DNA of 23,372 bases from positions 1 to 23,372 of IMG/VR virus record IMGVR_UViG_3300042320_000043; one strand, given 5' to 3'. The stretch is from a virus. A program made the translations under genes and the position numbers. Positions 15,711 to 21,629 of the stretch are shown here, piece by piece; within the stretch, counting starts at the first letter, position 1, and the number at the start of each line of letters is the position of its first letter. The notes below the pieces were generated by a model that saw nothing but the letters and a program-made list of their open reading frames with translations, was not told the origin of the DNA and searched no databases.

Positions 15711-16976
15711 CTAGGCAAAAACCAGCTTGAATTCGTCGTTGCCGTTGGTCGATGGCGTTGCCACATACGGGATGGAAAGGCCTTGGATGCTCTCTGCGTC
15801 TTCATAGTCAGGATCCACCAAGTCAATTCGGCTGGACAGCAGCGCCACCAGATTTCCAGCAGTCTTTCCATGGATGAAGGACAAATCACCTGCAGCGGGG
15901 TCGGTTGGATCTAGGTAAATACGCTCAGAATCTTCGTAAAGCAAATCGAAAGAATCCTCGGTCAATAAGGCGTCAACAGGGTCCATCTCGCCGCCCAGCG
16001 CTGCAGCGAAAAAATCCTTCCCACTGACCCCAGCCAAGACTGGCGCCTCTATTTCAACGCTGCCATTCACGTCACGACCCGTGATGAATACCTCCTCATG
16101 GCAATTGAGCAGATCACGAAAAATCAGTTCGTTGCCCAATTCCATGACGACTGATCGAAGACAGCCACGGAATCCAAGCAGGGCAAAAGCACCTGTGTTG
16201 CCAGCCTTGAAAATACTTGGCGGCCCCTGATTGGCATATGTCACCGCCGGCAACGCAGTATCCGTTGGAGGGTTGTAAATGCCGTTGAAAACAAACTCAA
16301 TGGCCGGTATCGAGCCCAAGTCCGCAACTACGGCACAGGTGCCCCTGCATCCGGTAATACGATGAAGCGTTCCATCAACATTGTAATAAATAGTTGTTGA
16401 CTGTGGATTGTCGCTAATAGGTTCGTAGATAGTGGAAACATCAATGCTGTAAACACTTGTACTGTCGTAAGTTGTATTGTTGTTCAAGGGTCGAATTGAT
16501 GCAACCTTACTGGCGCCGACATAATCAATAATCAGCCCAAGTGTTCCTTGCCCCAATCCGCCAGTCACTCGAATAATTCGGCCAACGTAAACACGCTCAA
16601 CCGAGCTAGCACTGGCATCAAGCGTGATTGCATTGACTCCACCCCCAGCCGCAGTGCCTGCAACCGGGCCGCTTGTCACTGTTTCGCTCAGCGAACAGGC
16701 CTTCAGCAGTGAGCTGAATTGTGGTGTCACTCCGACTACGCCGCTGCCTGTCAGCTCAACACTCATTGATACTTCGACACGAGTATTGGCCAGCAACTGC
16801 TCCGAAGCGCCGTAATACGGACGCACGGTCTCACGATCAACTACTTCGCTTTGCAGCGGAATAATTTCCAAGTCAAAAACGTGTATGGCATCAAAAGCTC
16901 CACTAGGAGCTGAATCAATGCCATACACGCCCTCAATTTTGGAAAGGATCAGTCGCTTCTTGGTAAGTTGCACCAT
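15711..16976 (-). CDS. Tail tube protein, second paralogue with octapeptide insert
   Basis: 421 aa. It aligns end to end with the 387-aa tube protein upstream: in the first 100 aligned residues I count about 60 identities, and the ends IPYVATPSTNGNDEFKLVFA / LPYTAIPSTAGNDEFRLVFA match. Shared motifs include VRPYYGASEQLLANTRVE, GCRGT, IFKAGNTGAF and LSFIHG. The family is the phage tail tube type (Phage_tube_2-like). The extra length is mainly an insert at about 330-362, which holds three octapeptide repeats. Codon use looks less biased and more AT-rich than in the first copy, so expression may be lower. It could be a decorated tube subunit, a minor subunit at one end of the tube, or a divergent copy under different selection. 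The gap to the first copy is only 24 nt. Confidence 0.88.
   Translation of the reverse strand: MVQLTKKRLILSKIEGVYGIDSAPSGAFDAIHVFDLEIIPLQSEVVDRETVRPYYGASEQLLANTRVEVSMSVELTGSGVVGVTPQFSSLLKACSLSETVTSGPVAGTAAGGGVNAITLDASASSVERVYVGRIIRVTGGLGQGTLGLIIDYVGASKVASIRPLNNNTTYDSTSVYSIDVSTIYEPISDNPQSTTIYYNVDGTLHRITGCRGTCAVVADLGSIPAIEFVFNGIYNPPTDTALPAVTYANQGPPSIFKAGNTGAFALLGFRGCLRSVVMELGNELIFRDLLNCHEEVFITGRDVNGSVEIEAPVLAGVSGKDFFAAALGGEMDPVDALLTEDSFDLLYEDSERIYLDPTDPAAGDLSFIHGKTAGNLVALLSSRIDLVDPDYEDAESIQGLSIPYVATPSTNGNDEFKLVFA
15906..15974 (-). repeat. Three octapeptide repeats in the second tail tube protein
   Basis: Residues 335-357 read as D + ALLTEDSF + DLLYEDSE + RIYLDP. Acidic residues fall 8 apart at 340, 348 and 356, and the block ends in LDP, as the gpL block ends in LEP. 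The 387-aa paralogue lacks the block and goes directly from AALTDGTLGE to LSFIHG. Confidence 0.75.
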
Positions 16977-17000
16977 GATGGCGCTACCGCTGAAGCCACC

Positions 17001-18164
17001 CTAGGCGAAGACGAGCCTAAACTCGTCATTACCAGCCGTGCTCGGGATTGCCGTGTAAGGCAGCGACAGCATGTGAATGCCATCTTGATCCTGATAGCTG
17101 GGGTCACCGATGTCCACGCGGGTGGACTGCAACGCCACGATGTTGCCACCAGTGGTGCCATGGATGAATGAAAGCTCACCCAGGGTGCCGTCAGTCAACG
17201 CAGCAGTGAAATAGTCCTTCTGCGCGATGGTCGGTGCCTCGATCACAACCGTGCCAGTGGTGGCGCGATCAGTGATCAGCACTTCCTTGGTGCAGCCCAC
17301 CAGCTCCCGATACACCGTGCTGTTGCCCAGGTCCATCGAAACAGACTGGAGGCAGCCGCTGTAATCCAGCAGGGTGAAGGCACCGCTGTTACCAGCCTTG
17401 AAGATCCGAGGCGTTGCCTGATCGGCGTAGGTGACGCTCGGCGCAGCAGTGTCGGTCGGAGCGTTGTAAACCCCGGTCATCGTGAAGTCGATGGTCGGGA
17501 TTTCGCCAACAGCAGTGTTGATCGAGAACGTGCCACGGCAACCAGTGAGCTTGTGCAGCACACCGTCAATGTTGTAGTGAAGCGTCACCGAACCAAACGT
17601 GGAACTCACCGGGGTGTAAACCACGTGAGCGTCAATGCTGTAAACGCTGGTGTTATTCAGGGTCACCGCAGCGCCAATGGAACGCAGCGTGGCGACCTTG
17701 GTCGAGCCAACGTAATCGGTGATCAAGAACACCGAGCCAACGCCAAGACCAGAAGTGATGCGAATCACTTGGCCGTTGTAAAAGTCGTTGTTGGAGCTAG
17801 CGCCAGCAGCCAAGGTGATGCTGTTGGAGCCACCAGCAGTGGCAGTGCCGGTCACAGCAGGCGAAACAGTCGTCTCAGCCAAAGCACATGCCTTGAGCAC
17901 CTTGCCAAAGCGTGGCGCGGTGCCAGCAGTGCCACTGCCAGCCAGTTCCACGCTGAAGGTGCATTCAACGCGAGTGTTGGCGAGCAGTTGCTCGGATGCA
18001 CCCAGATAGGGTCGCACCAGATCGCGGTTGACCACATCACTCTGCTGAGGAGTGATGTTCAGATCCCGCACCAAAATGGCATCAGCGCCATCGGGCGAAG
18101 GGTCAACCCCGTAGCTGGACTCCGTCTCCGCCAGAATCAGGCGTTTGCGTGTCAGAAGTGGCAT
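17001..18164 (-). CDS. Major tail tube protein, first paralogue
   Basis: 387 aa, in the position of lambda V (246 aa). It polymerises around the tape measure into the tail tube. The N-terminus RKRLILAETESSYGVDPSP, then VRDLNITPQQSDVVNRDLVRPYLGASEQL, is typical of the longer tail tube family (Phage_tube_2-like). The middle holds the GVGSVFLITDYVGSTKVATL region and YNIDGVLHKLTGCRGT; the end is AIPSTAGNDEFRLVFA. AGAGG lies about 9 nt before ATG 18164, inside the preceding gene, which overlaps this one by 62 nt. Codon choice is strongly biased toward C/G-ending codons like the capsid gene, which fits an abundant structural protein. I take this copy to be the main tube subunit. Confidence 0.92.
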   Translation of the reverse strand: MPLLTRKRLILAETESSYGVDPSPDGADAILVRDLNITPQQSDVVNRDLVRPYLGASEQLLANTRVECTFSVELAGSGTAGTAPRFGKVLKACALAETTVSPAVTGTATAGGSNSITLAAGASSNNDFYNGQVIRITSGLGVGSVFLITDYVGSTKVATLRSIGAAVTLNNTSVYSIDAHVVYTPVSSTFGSVTLHYNIDGVLHKLTGCRGTFSINTAVGEIPTIDFTMTGVYNAPTDTAAPSVTYADQATPRIFKAGNSGAFTLLDYSGCLQSVSMDLGNSTVYRELVGCTKEVLITDRATTGTVVIEAPTIAQKDYFTAALTDGTLGELSFIHGTTGGNIVALQSTRVDIGDPSYQDQDGIHMLSLPYTAIPSTAGNDEFRLVFA

Positions 18165-18339
18165 CGGAAATTACCTCTTGGATTTCAGGTTCCCCCGCCA
18201 TTCCTGGTGGGAGTGTGCGTTGCACCAAGGTGCGAACGCCGGTCTCGGAGTCAAGGATGTACGAGCCACCTTGCCCTTGGTACGCATCTACAACAATAGG
18301 TTGAGGTGCTTGGTACTCCTTGCGTTGACGTGATGTCAT
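18103..18339 (-). CDS. Small protein between tail terminator and tail tube (78 aa)
   Basis: The ATG overlaps the tail terminator stop by ATGA (18336-18339), and the 3' end runs 62 nt into the tube gene in another frame. The product is polar and Gln/Pro/Asp-rich: RQRKEYQAPQPIVVDAYQGQGGSYILD, then RTLVQRTLPPG and a disordered C-terminus. No family is recognised. The coupled start and the low-complexity, soluble composition support a real gene, while the long overlap leaves the C-terminal end less certain. Position suggests a tail assembly role. Confidence 0.7.
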   Translation of the reverse strand: MTSRQRKEYQAPQPIVVDAYQGQGGSYILDSETGVRTLVQRTLPPGMAGEPEIQEVISDATSDTQTPDSGGDGVQLRG

Positions 18340-18761
18340 GCTGTGAGATCCGCGACTTGCGTGCGATAAAGCACGTCGTACTCACAAGAGATTACTCCGG
18401 CAGGCTGATCAGCCTCAACCATATTGAAAGTCGTCAAAGCTGGCTGGATGTCAATTGCCAGTCCGCCCAATGTCAGATCAGCCATTAACTTGCTGTGCAT
18501 ATCCACAATTGTTGGGTCAGCAAGTTGATCAGGCACGTTGCCACGCACGATCACCACCACACGAACGCGCATGGTCGCATCTAGCTTTGGCAGGCTGGTG
18601 TTCTGTTCATACGTGATCGTCGCAGGCTCAATCACAATCGCAGGCGTTTCAGCCCTCGCCATTGCTTCAACACGACTACGCCAGATCCGTGTACCAGCGC
18701 CTGCTGTTCCTTGCAATGCGGTGTAAATCGCTGCGAGGATTTGCTCTCGTTTACTTGCCAT
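18336..18761 (-). CDS. Tail terminator / completion protein, gpU-like
   Basis: 141 aa, near the length of lambda U (131 aa), and placed just before the tube genes. The sequence KREQILAAIYTALQGTAG...RIWRSRVEAMARAETPAIVIEP, then RVRVVVIVRGNVPDQLADPTIVDMHSKLMAD, is characteristic of the phage tail terminator families. In lambda, U forms a hexameric ring that stops tube growth and joins the tail to the head. It overlaps the preceding 49-aa gene by 11 nt and the next gene by ATGA. The assignment to U itself is by position and pattern. Confidence 0.78.
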   Translation of the reverse strand: MASKREQILAAIYTALQGTAGAGTRIWRSRVEAMARAETPAIVIEPATITYEQNTSLPKLDATMRVRVVVIVRGNVPDQLADPTIVDMHSKLMADLTLGGLAIDIQPALTTFNMVEADQPAGVISCEYDVLYRTQVADLTA

Positions 18762-18900
18762 TGATGAATCCCGGCGGACCTGGGTCGCAACCCTTAGTCA
18801 GTATCGCAACAGCACGCTTGTAGTAGTAGCAGTCCGTTTTACCTGCACGCTCTAAGGCTTCCTTCACCTTGGCCCAGTTGGCGCGGGTGTCGGCATCCAT
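18751..18900 (-). CDS. 49-aa protein of unknown function
   Basis: ATG at 18900 shares a base with the stop of the upstream gene (TAATG), and the end overlaps the tail terminator start by 11 nt. The coupling at both ends and the absence of a gap argue for a real gene. The product is MDADTRANWAKVKEALERAG, then KTDCYYYKRAVAILTKGCDPGPPGFINGK. It looks like a helix pair with a basic second half. Family not recognised. It could be a small assembly factor of the neck, the region its neighbours build. Confidence 0.75.
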   Translation of the reverse strand: MDADTRANWAKVKEALERAGKTDCYYYKRAVAILTKGCDPGPPGFINGK

Positions 18901-19517
18901 TACGCAACCTCAACAGCCACAAGCCGAGCCCGGCCAAGAGTGATGTCCACATTGCTGCTGTGGTTGGCAATGAACAGCGCCACCTCGTCGCCAGCAGCCA
19001 TGCTGATGATCCAATTGGTAACCAGCTTGGCTTCCTCCGCGCCGGAACCTGTAAAAGCGCGGCACTCGGTTTGATCTATGGCAGTGCCATTCTTAGCCAG
19101 TTTGATACCGAGGATCTTGTTGTTGCCGCTGACAGTTTTGGCGTCGATGCTGCCGTAGATCTGCATCAGCTTGGTGCTGCCGCTAGTGTTCTTCACCGCA
19201 AATGCGTTGGTGGTGCCAAGCGTCATGCCGTTGGCTGTGGTGCTGTCAAAGGTGCCAGTAAGACCAGTGGAAACGTAGACGCCCTGCGTAACTATGTCGA
19301 TGGTGCCAGCGTCCATCTTGCTCACCTGGCCGCGCACCACCGCCCCTGCCGCTGTTAAGTAATAAGACAATGCAGACCAAGCGCTGCTGCCATTACCGAC
19401 CTTGAAGTTGCGGGTGTCAGTCTCGATGCCAACCTCCCCCAACAAAAGCACGGGATTCGCTGCTGTCCATGCAGAGGCTGTATCACGCCGAAGCCGAAGT
19501 CGTGCTGTGCTGCTCAT
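18900..19517 (-). CDS. Virion protein with Mtd-like N-terminal domain
   Basis: 205 aa. The first 50 residues (ARLRLRRDTASAWTAANPVLLLGEVGIETDTRNFKVGNGSSAWSAL) match the N-terminal domain first known in the Bordetella phage Mtd protein and in many fibres. There it serves as a virion attachment domain. The rest (60-205) is Thr/Ser/Gly-rich and beta-like (GTFDSTTANGMTLGTTN, MQIYGSIDAKTVSGNNKILGIKLAKNG, SMAAGDEVALFIAN) and resembles TNF-like jelly-roll folds of fibre tips. It lies between the head-tail joining protein and the tail terminator, so a neck or head appendage is a reasonable guess. It overlaps the joining gene by ATGA. Function is inferred. Confidence 0.78.
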   Translation of the reverse strand: MSSTARLRLRRDTASAWTAANPVLLLGEVGIETDTRNFKVGNGSSAWSALSYYLTAAGAVVRGQVSKMDAGTIDIVTQGVYVSTGLTGTFDSTTANGMTLGTTNAFAVKNTSGSTKLMQIYGSIDAKTVSGNNKILGIKLAKNGTAIDQTECRAFTGSGAEEAKLVTNWIISMAAGDEVALFIANHSSNVDITLGRARLVAVEVA

Positions 19518-19951
19518 GCCGCCCCGCTGTCAAATACGTTCTCATCAGCGTAAACGGTACTTGCGCCACCACCGTCAACAACAGAGTCGAGCTGCACCAC
19601 GGGTGCTACCGGAATATCGCTATCAGCATCATCACCATTGATCGGCGTGAAACTCGTCTGATATGGCGTCTCAACAGAACGCTGAAGCATCAACTCGACA
19701 AACTTGCCGTCATCCATAAATTGCACATTCCGCACCGTGTAAGCCGCGCCATTGACCGAAACCTGCGAGCCGTTCAACAGATCGCCAAACTCAGATGCCT
19801 TTGCTGTCACCTTGTAGTCCGTAGTCAAGATCACGCCATCAGCGATGATCTCGCTTGGCATATCAAAAATGCCAATGCCGCTTACATCGCCTGCCGTTAC
19901 TGGCACGCCGAAATCGGCCAAAAACAGATCCAGGTCTTCGCTGAATGCCAT
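19514..19951 (-). CDS. Head-tail joining protein, gpFII-like
   Basis: 145 aa, against 117 in lambda FII. The first about 100 residues fit the family: MAFSEDLDLFLADFGVPVTAG, then ILTTDYKVTAKASEFGDLLNGSQVSVNGAAYTVRNVQFMDDGKFVELMLQ. This protein docks to the portal ring and accepts the tail. The last about 45 residues (TSFTPINGDDADSDIPVAPVVQLDSV) are an acidic extension outside the usual domain and could bind the next protein in the neck. The start at 19951 has no clear Shine-Dalgarno. It lies 43 nt from the divergent plus-strand gene, so its transcription must come through that gene in antisense or from a local promoter. Confidence 0.83.
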   Translation of the reverse strand: MAFSEDLDLFLADFGVPVTAGDVSGIGIFDMPSEIIADGVILTTDYKVTAKASEFGDLLNGSQVSVNGAAYTVRNVQFMDDGKFVELMLQRSVETPYQTSFTPINGDDADSDIPVAPVVQLDSVVDGGGASTVYADENVFDSGAA

Positions 19952-19994
19952 GACTACATGGTAGCGGCCTCGCTATTGTTCAGCCACTGGTGGT

Positions 19995-20321
19995 GTGGCA
20001 ATGCTTTCAACCAAGTACCGCCTGCGCCTGGAAGCAATCTGTGCCCGCATTGCAGCGCAGCAACCAGTCGAGCTGCAAGATCGCATCTGGGCAAACAAGC
20101 TTGGCGAGGTCAATCGCACTGCAGCCTCAATGCTGCGGCAAGCGCAACGCCGAGCGCAAAACCCTGAAATGCACGAAGGAAGCCTTGATGACTTCCTCAA
20201 TCAACTTGACATCGGAGGAGTTGGCGACGAAGCCAAGGGCATTCGTCGTTTCAACAGCCCAGATGAAATCGCAGACTTCTTTCGGCAAGACAAACCTGAG
20301 GACTGGCGGCAGCGAGACTGA
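19995..20321 (+). CDS. Antiparallel embedded gene, unknown function (108 aa)
   Basis: This is the only convincing plus-strand gene. The start is GTG 19995 or ATG 20001 (MLSTKYRLRLEAICARIAAQQ); the latter is more usual, and neither has a clear ribosome binding site. The product is helical and charged: LQDRIWANKLGEVNRTAASMLRQAQRRAQNP, then GSLDDFLNQLDIGG, then FNSPDEIADFFRQDKPEDWRQRD. Composition is that of a real soluble protein, unlike the Arg/Ser/Cys-rich minus frame across the same bases. It fills exactly the 370-nt gap in the minus-strand operon. Its TGA abuts the opposing TGA in the palindrome TGATCA. No family is recognised. A moron-type gene expressed in the lysogen, or a regulator, are possible. 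Confidence 0.78.
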   Translation: MAMLSTKYRLRLEAICARIAAQQPVELQDRIWANKLGEVNRTAASMLRQAQRRAQNPEMHEGSLDDFLNQLDIGGVGDEAKGIRRFNSPDEIADFFRQDKPEDWRQRD

Positions 20322-20474
20322 TCAGAATTCGCAGGCGATGGTATCGCCGCTTTCCATCAACAAGTAGTCGCCATTTTCCAGCTGGAAATGGCTGACGACT
20401 ATCAGCGTCAAGTTGTAGATCATGTCAAGAGCGCCAGGACCTAAAAGCCCACGGCCACGCAGCAGATCTTCCAT
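20322..20474 (-). CDS. 50-aa peptide with acidic octad motif
   Basis: ATG at 20474 follows the stop of the upstream gene by one base (TGA C ATG). The product is MEDLLRGRGLLGPGALDMIY, then NLTLIVVSHFQLENGDYLL and MESGDTIACEF. The last third has LENGDYLLMESGD, where ENGD and ESGD lie 8 residues apart, like the octads in gpL and the second tube protein. The stop abuts that of the convergent plus-strand gene. Coupling and the shared motif support a real gene, although it is short. It may be a virion peptide; no function can be assigned. Confidence 0.65.
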   Translation of the reverse strand: MEDLLRGRGLLGPGALDMIYNLTLIVVSHFQLENGDYLLMESGDTIACEF

Positions 20475-20475
20475 G

Positions 20476-20814
20476 TCACATCGTCCCCACCTTGCAGCTA
20501 ACCGTTGGCGTGCCGCCAGTAATAGACACCAGCCTCAGTCTTACGAATGACACAGGTGCCATCAGGTAATAGGCGGTCGTGCCATTCGCTGAAAGTGTCG
20601 TATCGGTATTCGTGGCGTTCAGGTTGAAATAATTCGTGCCATCCAGGCTCCCCTCAAGCCGAATAACGACACTCGTTCCCACATCAGCCAACGTCACCTG
20701 AAAGGTCAGTGTTGCGCCAGTTGTCGCCTGAGCAGTGGTGACACCAGTTCCACTCAGCGAGCCAAGGTCAGCAACGTCAAAAATGCTGTTATACCCAAAA
20801 GGCACATGCGTCAT
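20476..20814 (-). CDS. Small beta-rich virion protein (112 aa)
   Basis: AGAGGATGAC precedes ATG 20814. The product is Thr/Gly/Ser-rich with alternating hydrophobic strands: TLTFQVTLADVGTSVVIRLEGSLDGTNYFNL, NTDTTLSANGTTAYYLMAPVSFVRLRLVSITGG. The [V]RLEGSLDGTNYxxL and VRLRLVSITGG pattern occurs in small phage structural proteins with a sandwich fold. It is similar in style to the 136-aa protein upstream and could be a distant relative. Position after the capsid suggests decoration of the capsid or neck. A terminator-like hairpin lies between this gene and the previous one, so its dosage may be lower. Confidence 0.75.
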   Translation of the reverse strand: MTHVPFGYNSIFDVADLGSLSGTGVTTAQATTGATLTFQVTLADVGTSVVIRLEGSLDGTNYFNLNATNTDTTLSANGTTAYYLMAPVSFVRLRLVSITGGTPTVSCKVGTM

Positions 20815-20851
20815 GTCATCCTCTTTGCTACCAACAGCCTACCAATGGAAA

Positions 20852-20879
20852 GCCCCACCCCACTTGAGTGGGATGGGGC
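20852..20879 (-). terminator. Hairpin after the 136-aa capsid-region gene
   Basis: On the minus strand GCCCCATCCCACT, TG or CA at the loop, and AGTGGGGTGGGGC form a 13-position stem with one mismatch, followed by TTTCC. It begins 17 nt after the stop at 20896. The T-tract is short, so it may be a partial terminator or an RNA end protecting the capsid transcript. Confidence 0.6.
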
Positions 20880-20895
20880 AACCAATCACTCAAGA

Positions 20896-21306
20896 TCAGG
20901 CGTACTTCAGCACGGCAACAGCATTGACGCTATAGACATGAGTCGAGGTGTCCACAGTGGACACAGCCTTGATCCAGCGCTTGGCAACACCCTTGGGGAA
21001 CACCAGGAACTGCTTAGAGGCAGTGGTGCTCACCTGAGCGAAGGCAACAGTGCCGGAAGCCTGCTCAACGCCACCACGGCTGAACACAGTGGTGATGTCG
21101 GTGTAATCTCCTGACTCAGTGTCAGAAGACTGCAGCTTCACGTTCAGGGTCGAAGTACCACCGTTGGCGACATCAAGAATTACGACGACATCGCCTTCGT
21201 AGTTCTTCATGTCAACGGCAGTGCCGTTAAGAGCGCTGGTGCGGCTTGCAGTAGGCGCAAACGCAACATGAGACAGTTTTTCCAGACCAGTAGAAAGAAT
21301 GGCCAT
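20896..21306 (-). CDS. Putative capsid decoration-type protein (136 aa)
   Basis: A perfect AAGGAG lies 7 nt before ATG 21306, and codon use is strongly biased, both signs of high expression. The sequence is beta-rich: MAILSTGLEKLSHVAFAPTA, YEGDVVVILDVANGGTSTLNVKLQSSDTESGDYTDI, then TASKQFLVFPKGVAKRWIKAV and VYSVNAVAVLKYA. In siphophages a small abundant beta protein just after the capsid gene is often the head decoration protein, which is why I suggest that role. No specific family match can be claimed. It is followed directly by a terminator-like hairpin, consistent with a capsid-module transcript ending here. Confidence 0.78.
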   Translation of the reverse strand: MAILSTGLEKLSHVAFAPTASRTSALNGTAVDMKNYEGDVVVILDVANGGTSTLNVKLQSSDTESGDYTDITTVFSRGGVEQASGTVAFAQVSTTASKQFLVFPKGVAKRWIKAVSTVDTSTHVYSVNAVAVLKYA

Positions 21307-21309
21307 GAT

Positions 21310-21624
21310 TTACTCCTTGGAGGAACGGGGTTTGCGGGTACGTCGCATGGACGCATTTTCCACGACCTCCACAACTTCTTCAGGAGCAAGCTCCTCTTCA
21401 GTTTGGAGTGTGGTCTCCACTGGCTCAAGCACAGGCTCAAGCTCAGTGGCAACTTCAGGCGCGATCTCAACAGGTGCGGTTTCTGCTGACAGCCCCTCCA
21501 CCACCGCAGCGGCTTTATTGGAGCTGATCAGCAGAAAGGCATCATTTGCCTCCAGATCAAGGATGGAGCCCACCTCGGCGGGCTCTCCTTTGATCATTAC
21601 GCCTCGCAGGATCTCAACCTTCAT
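21310..21624 (-). CDS. Conserved small capsid-region protein (104 aa)
   Basis: The N-terminal half MKVEILRGVMIKGEPAEVGSILDLEANDAFLLISSNKAAAV is the compact beta domain of small proteins often found right after phage capsid genes; there it is of unknown function. The rest is a Glu/Val-rich, low-complexity tail (PVEIAPEVATELEPVLEPVETT) ending in a basic patch, RRTRKPRSSKE. The start lies 5 nt after the capsid stop and the end 3 nt before the next start. A role in head completion is inferred from position only. Confidence 0.8.
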   Translation of the reverse strand: MKVEILRGVMIKGEPAEVGSILDLEANDAFLLISSNKAAAVVEGLSAETAPVEIAPEVATELEPVLEPVETTLQTEEELAPEEVVEVVENASMRRTRKPRSSKE

Positions 21625-21629
21625 GATGA

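Noticed and set aside
17553-18299. 248-aa plus-strand frame opposite the tail tube gene
   Set aside because: Composition is of an antisense shadow (many Asn, His, Arg and Gly), and it crosses three well-supported minus-strand genes.
19973-20200. 75-aa minus-strand frame across the embedded plus-strand gene
   Set aside because: Arg/Ser/Cys-rich, without a coupled start; the plus-strand frame has a normal protein composition and fits the gap precisely.
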